Source of the DNA: Arthrobacter sp. ISL-65
GTDB lineage: Bacteria; Actinomycetota; Actinomycetes; Actinomycetales; Micrococcaceae
Assembly (NCBI RefSeq): GCF_018613795.1
Contig: NZ_JAGGPN010000018.1
Span: forward strand, 1 to 56,341
DNA: 56,341 bases
Direction of reading: 5' to 3'
Positions 37,971 to 46,359 of this stretch are shown here, piece after piece; the stretch's first letter is position 1, and every line of letters begins with the position of its first letter. The notes beneath the pieces were generated by a model. It did no database searches. It saw only the letters and a list, made by a program, of their open reading frames with translations, and was not told where the DNA came from. Position numbers and translations under genes: made by a program.

Positions 37971-38474
37971 ATGGTAGATAGCACGGCTCACGAGACAGTC
38001 ACCAAGGTGCACGCGGAGCACCAGGAGAAGTTCAGGGCTCATCATGAGCGGTTCGCAGCACAATCCTGGTACGACGTCGATCCCCGTCTGGCGCTGCTGC
38101 TGGCCCCGATCTTCAAAGGTGACCCGGACACAACCATTGAGCTCACCGTGGTGGCGGACGGCACCGTCATTTCCGGATCGGTCGTATCCGAACAGGCATG
38201 GGCAAGGCGGCAGCATGACCAGATCCGCCCCGGCAGTCCCGCCATCGCGGACGCCCTCGATGCCTTGGAGTCGGCAATGGACGAACAGCGGCACCGGGCA
38301 GCGGCAGAAACGAACGCCAACCCGCAGCTGAAAACCCAAGACCGGTACATCCATTTCCTGGGCCCCCTGCTACTGTCCGGCGGAGACCATGTGCACCTGC
38401 AGGCCACCAGGGTCGACCTCCGCAAAGTCTCCGCGTGGAGCATTGGTCGGGTGCCTGCGGACCAGGAGCTGTAG
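37971..38474 (+). CDS. Hypothetical protein (167 aa)
   Basis: The ATG at 37,971 follows GGAAGGGACCAGTC. The soluble product has an N-terminal charged helix (AHETVTKVHAEHQEKFRAHHERF), a middle reading DPRLALLLAPIFKGDPDTTIELTVVADGTVISGSVVSEQ, and C-terminal LGPLLLSGGDHVHLQATRVDLRKVSAWSIGRV. The beta-rich C-terminal half suggests a small barrel. The family is not recognised. It is just outside the transposon. Confidence 0.65.
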   Translation: MVDSTAHETVTKVHAEHQEKFRAHHERFAAQSWYDVDPRLALLLAPIFKGDPDTTIELTVVADGTVISGSVVSEQAWARRQHDQIRPGSPAIADALDALESAMDEQRHRAAAETNANPQLKTQDRYIHFLGPLLLSGGDHVHLQATRVDLRKVSAWSIGRVPADQEL

Positions 38475-39062
38475 CGCTTCCCTGGTAAGGCGACCGGGAT
38501 CCAAGGGGTGGAAGACGACGGCCGCTGAGAAGGCAGGCTATAGCCGTGACCAACCCAGCGCACCCTGCGCCGGCCCATACGATGGCCGGGAAAGCGTCCT
38601 GGCGTTTCACCTGGCTCACTCTATGAGCGCTGCTGTTCCACCGGAGCAGCTAAGGCCGACCCCGTGACCCACTGGACGACCATCGCCGTCCTCCTTCTCT
38701 TCGGCGCGGTCGACGGCTGGGCGCACCGCCTCGATCAAGTCTCCGCATAGGGGGAAAGCCGCAGGGTGGGAACAACGCACGTCATGGTGTTTGGGCTCCT
38801 TCAAGCATTTCATGGAAGAAGGACTAGAAACGGGCAGTTGACGAAAGGTCAAGTATCGGCGTTTTGAAAATGGTCGGGGGAGAAGCCCCAAAAGGGGTCG
38901 CGCCGCGGCATCACGTCGGGCTTTCTCCCTCGCTACCCATGGGCTCAAACTTGCTCGGCCAGTGCCCGGTTCACGGCCGGGATGTCCAGAAAGGCGGGGT
39001 CATAAGGTTCATCCGACCCGGTCATGTCGGCCACCCACTCGCGAAGCAGCGAGGCGCCTATA
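38475..39062. other. Intergenic, no supported gene
   Basis: A 28-codon hydrophobic frame (38,664-38,750) and several overlapping minus frames exist, but none has a convincing start or family. Confidence 0.3.
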
Positions 39063-39200
39063 AGGGTGGAAGAAAACGCGCCGGAACGTGCCGCGGAGCT
39101 CGTGCGGCGGGCGGCCGATGGAATTCCCAAATCCGTCCTCGCCACCGTGTACGGAATTAGCCTCGAGACGGCGTATCAGTACCTTCACCAGGCCAAGCTT
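39063..39200 (+). pseudogene. C-terminal HTH fragment of a serine recombinase
   Basis: VEENAPERAAELVRRAADGI followed by PKSVLATVYGISLETAYQYL is a typical resolvase HTH tail. No catalytic domain precedes it. Confidence 0.5.
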
Positions 39201-39276
39201 TCCTGGGGCCTGCCCTTCGCACGTTTACTGGATGTCCTGTTCGGCCGAGTAGCGGCCTGGGACCCAGCCTCGCTGC

Positions 39277-40026
39277 TCAGGTTCCGATACCGAGGTGCGC
39301 GCCGCCAGCCACATCCAGGGATACGCCGGTGATGTAGCGGTTGTCCGGGTCGGCTAGGAAAAGGATGGCGCGGGCGACTTCGTCGGGCTCGGCGAACCGG
39401 CGCATCGGCAGCTGCGCGGCGCGCTTGGCCCGGTTGGCTGCTGCGTCCGGTCCTGAGTCTTTTGCGAATTGTGCCCACATCGGGGTGTTTACCGGGCCAG
39501 GGGCGATGGCGTTGACCGAGATGCCGTTGGGCCCGAGCAGCTCGGCGAAGGACCACATGATGTGAAGTACCGCGAGTTTGCTTGCGTTATATGGCAGGTA
39601 GTTGAGTCGCGCTTCTTTGGCTGCAACGGAGGAGAGGATCACGATGGCACCTGGAGTTCCGGTCCCTATCATTGACTGTGCCGTTTCGCGCACCATCGAG
39701 AAGGTGCCGGAGGCGTTGATCCGCATGATGGAGTCGAATTCTTCCGTCGTGGTTTCCATGATGCCCGGCGTGGGGCCCAGGACCCCGGCTGCGTGGACGA
39801 GTGCGTCGATGCACCCGTACTTCGTTGTGGTGTCGCGGACGACTCTGGCGCATTGTTCTTCGGAGGTGATGTCGAGCGGGAAGAAGCCGGCCAGCTCTTG
39901 GCCCTCCTTCGGCGCGCGGTCGGCACCTATGACGAGGGCCCCTTCGGCTGTGAGTGCGTCGACGACTGCGTTGCCGATTCCGCCGCTTGATCCGGTTACC
40001 AGAACGACTTGGTCTTTAAGGCTCAT
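39277..40026 (-). CDS. SDR-family oxidoreductase
   Basis: A classical short-chain dehydrogenase of 249 aa: VTGSSGGIG cofactor loop, Asp after the second strand (GADRAP), HAAG, SSVA (Ser), YNASK (Tyr-Lys), PGPVNTPMW. It probably oxidises a sugar or polyol hydroxyl with NAD(P). It lies 216 bp downstream of the Gfo/Idh/MocA gene on the same strand, so it is probably the tail of the LacI-controlled operon or has its own promoter. Confidence 0.93.
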   Translation of the reverse strand: MSLKDQVVLVTGSSGGIGNAVVDALTAEGALVIGADRAPKEGQELAGFFPLDITSEEQCARVVRDTTTKYGCIDALVHAAGVLGPTPGIMETTTEEFDSIMRINASGTFSMVRETAQSMIGTGTPGAIVILSSVAAKEARLNYLPYNASKLAVLHIMWSFAELLGPNGISVNAIAPGPVNTPMWAQFAKDSGPDAAANRAKRAAQLPMRRFAEPDEVARAILFLADPDNRYITGVSLDVAGGAHLGIGT

Positions 40027-40242
40027 CTGTTGACTCCGCTTGTCCGTTGCTGCCCTGCGGTTGGCTTGTGGGCTGCTCGTTTCATCTTTCTAGGTCCTTA
40101 CTTGAGGTGTCGTCGAAGTTTGCCCTCGCTGCGGGCCGCGGTCGCGTCAGCAGGCGTCGGCGGGTGCCTGATCTGCTGCTGCGCTGTTGAAGCTGGGTTG
40201 TCTGCCATCCCCCGTCCAGGGTGGCGCACCTGCCCATGCTGT
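40027..40242. other. Intergenic within minus cluster
   Basis: 216 bp with no gene. It may hold a promoter for the SDR gene, but none stands out. Confidence 0.3.
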
Positions 40243-41238
40243 TTAGCTGTTGCCGCTCGTGGCGTGGCTTGCCCATTGCCGGCCTTCTTGTTCTTCTGCG
40301 GGCAGTCCGGAAGCGGCGAGGATCCGGTCGAGCAACCGCTGGGTTTGGACGGCTTCGCGGCCGGATGTGAGTGGCTGTGCCCGGTCAGCGACCCGGTCCA
40401 GGAAGTGGTGGACGGCGGCGGCGAATCCTAGTGTTTCGGTCGCTGTTGCCCAGCCGTAGGCCTCGGCGCTGAGTTCGCGGGATGTGGTGACTCCCCTGAC
40501 TGTGGTCGACACTGTTTCGGGTGCGCGGACCTCCACGGTCTTGCCGTCGCCGTAGGCGTCGAGTTTCTCGTTCCAGGCGCCTGCTGTTCGGGCAGCCATG
40601 AGTACTCCTGTGTTGCCGGTGTCAAAGCGGATCATGGCTGCGACGCCGTCTTCTTCCCAGGGGTCATCACCGGCCGCGTGCGCGGTAACGTCCACGGGTT
40701 CGCCGCCGCAGTACCAGCGGAGCAGATCGACCATGTGAATGGCGTTCTCGAACGTTGCACGGTATTCCGATCCGGGGCGGTTCTTTTGCGCAACGCAGAA
40801 CGTAGCGCCCTTCTCACCGAACGCCTCGCGCCCTGCCGTGTAGACCGGCGCGTAGCGGCGGTTGAAGTCGACCATCAGGATGCGGCCGCGCTCGTCGGCC
40901 AGGTCCGCCAAATGTTCTGCCTCCTCGGTGGCCGGGGCCAGGGGTTTTTCGCAGAACACGTCGACGTCGTTGTTAAGGCAGAGCTGGACGGCGTGGGCGT
41001 GTTCGGACCGGGGTGTGAGGACGAAGACGGCGTCCAGGTCCTGCGCGTCCAGCATGTCCTCCGCTGATCGGTATGCGGCGCCGAAGCCCCAGCGCCGGAC
41101 CAGGTTTCCCGGGTCCTCGCGGCGGGATACCAGGGCTGCCAGCTCGACGTCGTCGCGCTGGACGAGTGTGGGCAGTTGGGCGATGGTGGCGATGTTGCCT
41201 GCACCGATGACGCCGACGCGGAGGCGCTGGCCGTTCAT
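40243..41238 (-). CDS. Gfo/Idh/MocA-family oxidoreductase 1
   Basis: 331 aa. The N-terminal Rossmann fold begins RVGVIGAGNIATIAQLPTL; the signature CEKPLAPATEEAEHLADLA carries the conserved Lys. The C-terminal alpha/beta domain has FNRRYAPVY and FENAIHMVDLLRWYCGGEP. It oxidises or reduces a sugar ring hydroxyl with NAD(H). It overlaps the isomerase gene by 4 bp. Pairing with a TIM-barrel isomerase resembles 3-keto-sugar pathways such as DgpA-DgpC deglycosidation; the substrate is unproven. Confidence 0.93.
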   Translation of the reverse strand: MNGQRLRVGVIGAGNIATIAQLPTLVQRDDVELAALVSRREDPGNLVRRWGFGAAYRSAEDMLDAQDLDAVFVLTPRSEHAHAVQLCLNNDVDVFCEKPLAPATEEAEHLADLADERGRILMVDFNRRYAPVYTAGREAFGEKGATFCVAQKNRPGSEYRATFENAIHMVDLLRWYCGGEPVDVTAHAAGDDPWEEDGVAAMIRFDTGNTGVLMAARTAGAWNEKLDAYGDGKTVEVRAPETVSTTVRGVTTSRELSAEAYGWATATETLGFAAAVHHFLDRVADRAQPLTSGREAVQTQRLLDRILAASGLPAEEQEGRQWASHATSGNS

Positions 41239-42137
41239 CGGGCGTTCTCCATTTCTGCAAGTTCAGTGAGCATCGCGCGCAGCGCGGTCGCGGATTCCCG
41301 GAATCCGTCCTCGGGGGTTGGGAGGTCTTGCGGGTGCCAGCGGAACTCGTACTCGATGCTTAGCAGGTCGTTGTAGCCGTGGCGCAGCAGGGCTGCGAGG
41401 ATCTGGGGCCAGGGAAGGACGCCGGTGCCGATGACCCGTGATCGGACGGCGCGCTCGGATGCGTTGACGCGGGCTGTTTCCGTGGCGCGGAAGGCCGCGT
41501 TGGGATCGCTGAACACAAGGTCCTTCACGTGGACGTGACCGATCAGGTTGCCTTGAACGGCAAAGGCCTCGTCGAACGTCTCGTCGTGGGTGAAGGTGAG
41601 GTTGGCCTGGTCGTAGAGAACTCGAACGGCCGGGTTGGCGACCTCCTGGACGAGCGCGGCGGTTTCTGCCGCGGTCTGGGTCATGGTGCCGAAATGGTTC
41701 TCCACGCACAGACGCACGCCGGCCTGCTCCGCCTCAGGTGCCAGGGTCTGCAGGGCCTCCCGCAATTTCGCCCATCGTACGGCACGGTCGGCGTCACCGG
41801 GATGCCAGGACCCCGCGTACACGCGGACCCGGTCGGCGCCGAGCAGATGGGCGGTTTCAATCGCGCCACGGAATTCGTCGACTCCTCCGCGCCACTCGCT
41901 CTCATCCAGGGAGTTGATGGCAGTGGTGTAGGGGGTGAGGCCGATGATGGGCAGGCCCTCGCCTTCGGCCGCCTTCAGTGCTTCCAGGGCGGCGCGCCGG
42001 TCCCCCTGAGGGAGACCTGAGGTGTAGCCGTCCTGGTAGATGACTTCGGCGGCGTCGAGGCCCGCGGCCCGGAAAAGCTTTAGTGCCTGGGGGACCGTGT
42101 GGTGTGGGGTGCCCAGTGTGTGTCCTGCAAGCCTCAT
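41235..42137 (-). CDS. Sugar phosphate isomerase/epimerase 1 (AP2 TIM barrel)
   Basis: 300 aa in the xylose-isomerase-like TIM barrel fold, with metal-site contexts VCVENHFGTM-like (LCVENHFGTM), VLYDQANL, GHVHVKDL and LLSIEYEF near the C-terminus. Members include epimerases, dehydratases and 3-keto-glycoside lyases. Overlaps of 4 bp on both sides tie it to the VOC and Gfo/Idh/MocA genes. Confidence 0.9.
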   Translation of the reverse strand: MRLAGHTLGTPHHTVPQALKLFRAAGLDAAEVIYQDGYTSGLPQGDRRAALEALKAAEGEGLPIIGLTPYTTAINSLDESEWRGGVDEFRGAIETAHLLGADRVRVYAGSWHPGDADRAVRWAKLREALQTLAPEAEQAGVRLCVENHFGTMTQTAAETAALVQEVANPAVRVLYDQANLTFTHDETFDEAFAVQGNLIGHVHVKDLVFSDPNAAFRATETARVNASERAVRSRVIGTGVLPWPQILAALLRHGYNDLLSIEYEFRWHPQDLPTPEDGFRESATALRAMLTELAEMENAR

Positions 42138-42709
42138 TGTTGATTGTCCTTCCTGAAAGTGTCTTGTGTGGCTGTCCAGTCCGCTGGACCGACGAGCCGG
42201 GGTGGGGATGCGACGCGGGACCGGTCGACGATTTCCATCAGCAGCCCCCAGGGGGTTATGAAATAGGTCCAGCGGTTACCGGCCACGCGCGGGCTGTCGC
42301 CGGCGACTTCCTTGCGCTCCCCGAGTACCCGGACTCCCGGGGTTTCCTGCAGCACCGCGATCGCTTCGTCGACGTCGTCCACCACGAAGCACAGGTGGTG
42401 CCCGCCGGCGTCGCAATGCCGCGGTGGGATGTCGCGCCGCTCGGCGCTGCTCCATTCGAACAGCTCGATGTTCAGGTTCGGGGGCAGTCGGAGCATGGCG
42501 AGGGTGAGCCGGGCATCAGCGGGGACATCGAAGTTGGTGGGCATGAACTCGTGGTCAGGTCCGCGGTCGGAGCGGTACAGCTCCTCGGCGCCGAGCACCT
42601 CGACGAAGAACCTGATGGCGTCTTCGAGGTTAGGAACTGTCAGGCCGACGTGGTCGGTGTGCTGTAGTCCGGGCAGCCGCCGCAGGCTTACTTCGGTGGC
42701 CGCGGTCAT
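42134..42709 (-). CDS. VOC-family protein (glyoxalase/dioxygenase fold)
   Basis: 191 aa with two beta-alpha-beta modules: LQHTDHVGLTVPNLEDAIRF and GGHHLCFVVDDVDEAIAVL, with metal-ligand candidates His, His and Glu (LLMEIV). It could be an epimerase, lyase or dioxygenase acting on the sugar-derived intermediate. It overlaps both neighbours by 4 bp. Confidence 0.88.
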   Translation of the reverse strand: MTAATEVSLRRLPGLQHTDHVGLTVPNLEDAIRFFVEVLGAEELYRSDRGPDHEFMPTNFDVPADARLTLAMLRLPPNLNIELFEWSSAERRDIPPRHCDAGGHHLCFVVDDVDEAIAVLQETPGVRVLGERKEVAGDSPRVAGNRWTYFITPWGLLMEIVDRSRVASPPRLVGPADWTATQDTFRKDNQQ

Positions 42710-43701
42710 TTGCGCGGTCCTGAGGTGGAGGCGCGCACCAGAAGTTCAGGTTCGAGAACGACGTGGTCCACCGAGCCGTTCAGGTTCTGCTTTTCCGCCA
42801 GTTCGATGGCGATGTTTCCCATGTCTGCGATCGGCTGCCGTACGGTGGTCAGGGGCGGGTTGAACCGTGCCCCCAGGGCCAGCCCGTCAAAGCCCATGAC
42901 CGAGACGTCCTCAGGTACGCGGATGCCGCTTTGGCCCAGGGCCGAGATGAGCGCGAAGGCGACCATGTCGTTGGCGGCGATAATCGCCGTCGGGGGATTT
43001 TCCATCTCCAGGTAGTGTTTGGCCGCGCGCGCTCCTGCGTCGGGGTCGGAGCCGCTGTCGAGTACAAGGGGCGTGCCGTTGCCTTCGGCTGACAGCTCCA
43101 GGTAGGCGTCCATCCGGTCCTGGGCGGTGTGCGTGCCGGCGATACCGGAAACGTAGCCGATGGACGTGTGACCCAGCGAATGCAGGTGGTCCAGGGCCAG
43201 CATGATTCCGCGGCGGCTGTCGACGGTGACGGTTGGGACTGAAGTGTCGTCTTCCACGCGGTCGATCACCACCACCTTGTGGCCGAAATCGAAGCGTTTC
43301 AGGGCCTCGGTGTCGACTTTGGTGGAGGGTGCGACGATCCCGAAGGGTGCGTACATGGCCTGCATTGCGGTGAAATACCCGTCGGTCTTGGCGGGGTCTC
43401 CGTTCGTGACGCACAGCAGCAGCTGGTAGCCGCGCTCGTCAGCGGCCTGCGTCATGGTCTTGGCTAGTTCTGCAAAGAACGGGTTGGTGATGTCAGGGAC
43501 GATCAGCGGGACGAAGGTGCTGGTCTTTCGACGCAGAGCCTGGGCGAGCGGGCTCATGGTGTAGCCGAGCCCTTCGGCGACGCGGAGGATATGTTCGCGG
43601 GTTTCGCTTTTCACCGCCTCCGGCCGGGAGAATGCCCGGGACACCGTTGAGCGGTGGACACCGGCCGCCTTCGCAACAATGTCAATACTCAGGTCAGCCA
43701 T
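42706..43701 (-). CDS. LacI-family repressor of the sugar locus
   Basis: The start at 43,701 (MADLSID) follows GGAGGAAGAGAAA. The N-terminal HTH is IDIVAKAAGVHRSTVSRAFS, the hinge SPLAQALRRKTS, then a periplasmic-binding-protein-like effector domain (LIVPDITNPFFAEL, DRVEDDTSVPTVTVD, AIIAANDMVAFAL). It is encoded inside the operon it probably controls. Operators of the form TGAGATCGGTTGCA precede this operon and the transporter gene. The inducer is likely the substrate or an early intermediate. Confidence 0.93.
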   Translation of the reverse strand: MADLSIDIVAKAAGVHRSTVSRAFSRPEAVKSETREHILRVAEGLGYTMSPLAQALRRKTSTFVPLIVPDITNPFFAELAKTMTQAADERGYQLLLCVTNGDPAKTDGYFTAMQAMYAPFGIVAPSTKVDTEALKRFDFGHKVVVIDRVEDDTSVPTVTVDSRRGIMLALDHLHSLGHTSIGYVSGIAGTHTAQDRMDAYLELSAEGNGTPLVLDSGSDPDAGARAAKHYLEMENPPTAIIAANDMVAFALISALGQSGIRVPEDVSVMGFDGLALGARFNPPLTTVRQPIADMGNIAIELAEKQNLNGSVDHVVLEPELLVRASTSGPRK

Positions 43702-44671
43702 TTTCTCTTCCTCCGTGGTCGTCATATGCCTGCCAAATCGGGCGCATCACATCTTCGAGCTGGGCCAGTGTTGGCAGCCCCTGGAATCCATCTTCCAGCG
43801 TCTGCGCGACGCGGCGTACGAACGGGTCATAGAGAGGGTCGCTGTCCACCTCGATCACGGCGGATTCCGTTGTCCCGTCCAACGCGGTGAACGTGGCAGA
43901 ACCGTCGGAGTTGACGGAGGCGAATCCGACCTCGCCTGCCGACGTGTAGCTGCAGTAGCGCTTCAACGGCGAACCCGGGAAGGCGTACCCGACCTCGATG
44001 ATGGCTTCTCGCCCGCTGGGGGTGGTGATGATGAGGCTGGCATGGTCCTCAACAGCCCCGCCGTGCAGAACCGAAGAGAGCCGGGAATCGACGTTCTCCG
44101 CTGACTCGTCACAGCCCTGCAGGAACAGGTCGACGAAATGCGGTCCCAGGTTCGCCAGGCACCCACCACCTGCAGTGGCAGGGTCCAGCATCCAGGGATT
44201 GCCGTTATCCAGGTAGCGCGAGGGCGGCCCGGCGATAAAGGACATCCTCTGGTACGTCGGCCGACCGGCCTTGGCCAGCCAACGGTCGGCAGGGCCGCCC
44301 CGCTGAACGAACGGGACTGTCGCGGGCACACCGGCCGCGTCCGCAGCCTTCCGCACCTGCGAAAGTTCCGCAAGGGAGGTACCCAGAGGCTTCTCCACCA
44401 CGAACGGAATGCCGCGCTCGATCAGCGCAAGACACTTTTCCGCCATGCCACTGTGCGGGCCGAAGACATAGGCAAGCCCAAGATCCGGCAGATCCACCAG
44501 GCTCCGCCAGTCAGCCTCTACGGGAGCGCTCCACGCTTCCGCAAGTCCCCGGACGAGCGACACGTCCTCGTCACTGATGCCGACGACCTGGTGTTCTTCG
44601 CCGATCGCCGGCGCACAGAGCGGGACGTGCCAGTGCGAAGCACCAAGGATGATCGTGCGTGGTCCACTCAT
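43694..44671 (-). CDS. Gfo/Idh/MocA-family oxidoreductase 2
   Basis: 325 aa, first gene of the minus operon, overlapping lacI by 8 bp. Rossmann start RTIILGASHWHVPLCAPAI (the usual GxGxxG is altered), Lys signature VVEKPLGTSLAELSQV, then GGGCLANLGPHFVDLFL in the substrate domain. It acts on the same sugar as oxidoreductase 1 or on its product. The two are distant in sequence, so a two-step oxidation/reduction is plausible. Confidence 0.9.
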   Translation of the reverse strand: MSGPRTIILGASHWHVPLCAPAIGEEHQVVGISDEDVSLVRGLAEAWSAPVEADWRSLVDLPDLGLAYVFGPHSGMAEKCLALIERGIPFVVEKPLGTSLAELSQVRKAADAAGVPATVPFVQRGGPADRWLAKAGRPTYQRMSFIAGPPSRYLDNGNPWMLDPATAGGGCLANLGPHFVDLFLQGCDESAENVDSRLSSVLHGGAVEDHASLIITTPSGREAIIEVGYAFPGSPLKRYCSYTSAGEVGFASVNSDGSATFTALDGTTESAVIEVDSDPLYDPFVRRVAQTLEDGFQGLPTLAQLEDVMRPIWQAYDDHGGRENG

Positions 44672-44693
44672 CGGCCAGCTCCTTTGCTAAGTA

Positions 44694-44720
44694 TGAGATC
44701 GATTGCTGAGATCGGTTGCA
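44694..44720. promoter_or_regulatory. Tandem LacI-type operators
   Basis: TGAGATCGATTGCT (44,694-44,707) and TGAGATCGGTTGCA (44,707-44,720) share one base, giving a 13-bp period. They are semi-palindromic around a central CG, as LacI-family sites are. They lie between the -10 box and the start of the minus operon, where bound repressor would block transcription. Confidence 0.8.
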
Positions 44721-44723
44721 ATA

Positions 44724-44752
44724 ACACTATGGATGGTGGGAGAGTTTGTCAA
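44724..44752 (-). promoter_or_regulatory. Sigma70-like promoter of the minus operon
   Basis: On the minus strand TTGACA (44,752-44,747), 17-nt spacer, TAGTGT (44,729-44,724). The tandem operators follow immediately. Confidence 0.7.
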
Positions 44753-44824
44753 CGACACTTCAACAGCGGCCCAAGGGGTGCTCCCGAACAGGGGAAGCTG
44801 CCTGGGCCAGAAGAAAGGCCAGCA

Positions 44825-45472
44825 ATGTACAAAAAACTCCGAACCCTGCAGACCATCGACGAATCCGGTGCCGTCCTGATCGTCCGCCTCGAGAACGCTG
44901 ACGTGGCAGAACGCGTGGCGGAAGCCGCGATCGCCGGAGGTTTTCGCGCACTGGAAATCACGCTCTCGATCCCGGGCGCCGTGGACGTAATCCGCCAACT
45001 CTCTGCCAAGCACGGGCCTAACGGAGTAGCGGTGGGAGCCGGAACAGTTCTGGACGAGCACGCAGCCTACGAGTGCATCCGTGCCGGCGCTGACTTCCTG
45101 GTCAGTCCCCAACTGAACCCGGCAATGATCCGGACAGCCAACCGCTACCAGATACCCACCATCAGCGGCGCCTACACACCCACTGAGCTTGTTAACTCCG
45201 CCGAAGCCGGTGCTGACATCCTCAAGCTCTTCCCCACCGAAGCCGGCGGCATCCCCTACGCCAAGTCAGTTCTAGCCCCGCTCGCACATCTGCCGATTAT
45301 GCCGGCAGGCGGCGTAACCGTAGAGAACGTAGGCGAATGGTTTGCGGCTGGCGTAGCAGGTGTCGGTGTCGGCAGCTACGTGACCAAAGCATGGCAGCGG
45401 GATGGTGACTTCTCCCGCGTTACCGAGGCCGCCAGGGAGTTCCTCTCAGCAGTGGCAGAGGCCCGCCAATGA
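44825..45472 (+). CDS. KDPG/KDPGal-type aldolase
   Basis: 215 aa from ATG 44,825. This class I aldolase has RALEITLSIPGAVDVI (catalytic Glu), GAGTVLDEHAAYECI, FLVSPQLNPAMI and ADILKLFPTEAGG, with the Schiff-base Lys. It cleaves 2-keto-3-deoxy-6-phospho-gluconate or -galactonate to pyruvate and glyceraldehyde 3-phosphate. It is divergent from the minus operon and overlaps the kinase gene by 4 bp. Confidence 0.93.
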   Translation: MYKKLRTLQTIDESGAVLIVRLENADVAERVAEAAIAGGFRALEITLSIPGAVDVIRQLSAKHGPNGVAVGAGTVLDEHAAYECIRAGADFLVSPQLNPAMIRTANRYQIPTISGAYTPTELVNSAEAGADILKLFPTEAGGIPYAKSVLAPLAHLPIMPAGGVTVENVGEWFAAGVAGVGVGSYVTKAWQRDGDFSRVTEAAREFLSAVAEARQ

Positions 45473-46017
45473 CAGCTCCGAAAGTCTTCATTGTCATCGG
45501 CCCTGCCGGATCCGGAAAGACGACCATTGCCCAGCAAACAGCAAAAGAGCATGGTGCTGCATATCTGGACAAGGACCGGATCTGCGGCCGCCTTGTCGAG
45601 TTTGTTTTGAAGGCGACCGGACACGACCCCGCCGACCGGGAATCCAACGACTTCTACCGGGAAAATCTGCTGCCCTTGGAGTACGAGACGCTCATGGATG
45701 TAGCCGGAGTGAACCTGCGCCTGGGACGATCGGTCGTACTCGATGCACCCTTCGGCGCGTACTTCGCCGTACCGGACTACCTTACGCGCGCCGGGGAAGA
45801 TTTCCACTGGCCTCTCTCGGAGACCACGGTGGTGCGGGTACAGGTCTCTCAAGACGTGCTCCGAGAACGACTTCTTCAGCGGGGCCTGGAGAGGGACCGG
45901 TGGAAACTTGCGCATTGGGACGAGTACTGGGCATCGTATGGCAGCTTGGACTGCACCTGGTCCGGAGTCCGTTTCCTTGATCTCAATAATGAGAAGTCCC
46001 TGACAATTCAGGGATGA
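45469..46017 (+). CDS. P-loop small-molecule kinase
   Basis: 182 aa with Walker A FIVIGPAGSGKTTIAQ, a lid-like region (LQRGLERDRWKLAHWDEYW), and DAPFG and LDKDRICGR in the substrate side. It resembles gluconate/shikimate-type kinases and AAA-like kinases of uncertain substrate. The 4-bp overlap with the aldolase suggests it phosphorylates the 2-keto-3-deoxy acid or its precursor before cleavage; that is inference. Confidence 0.8.
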   Translation: MTAPKVFIVIGPAGSGKTTIAQQTAKEHGAAYLDKDRICGRLVEFVLKATGHDPADRESNDFYRENLLPLEYETLMDVAGVNLRLGRSVVLDAPFGAYFAVPDYLTRAGEDFHWPLSETTVVRVQVSQDVLRERLLQRGLERDRWKLAHWDEYWASYGSLDCTWSGVRFLDLNNEKSLTIQG

Positions 46018-46116
46018 CTCTTCTGGTCCGGCTCGTGTGGATCGGTCCCCGTTCGCCGTCTTGTTTCGTGCTGGCGAAAGGTTTGGACCTTACGTTCTCT
46101 GAATAAAAAATCACCG

Positions 46117-46145
46117 TTGACAGAGCCACCCTACCTACGTATCGT
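46117..46145 (+). promoter_or_regulatory. Sigma70-like promoter of the transporter gene
   Basis: TTGACA (46,117-46,122), 17-nt spacer, TATCGT (46,140-46,145). LacI-type operators start five bases later. Confidence 0.7.
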
Positions 46146-46149
46146 TGCT

Positions 46150-46203
46150 TGCAACCGATCTCAGCAACCGATCTCAGCGTCGTGATCACTGCAACCGATC
46201 TCA
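46150..46203. promoter_or_regulatory. Three LacI-type operators
   Basis: TGCAACCGATCTCA at 46,150-46,163, AGCAACCGATCTCA at 46,163-46,176 (sharing one base, as in the other cluster) and TGCAACCGATCTCA at 46,190-46,203. These are the reverse complement of the sites at 44.7 kb. A 156-nt leader separates them from the transporter start. Confidence 0.82.
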
Positions 46204-46359
46204 TTAATAGCCAAAGCAGCGCATCCGCCTCCGGGGAGTTTGTCGTCAGGCATACCTTCGAGCGGGAGACAGGCGGACAAGGGCTCGCACTGCGTCGTTT
46301 CGGTTGTCCCGAATATTCCAATACCCTTACCCAGCAAACGTGAAAGTTTGGAGAGTTCA

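Noticed and set aside
38664..38750. 28-codon hydrophobic ORF
   Set aside because: Weak RBS, very short, and no conserved context to support it.
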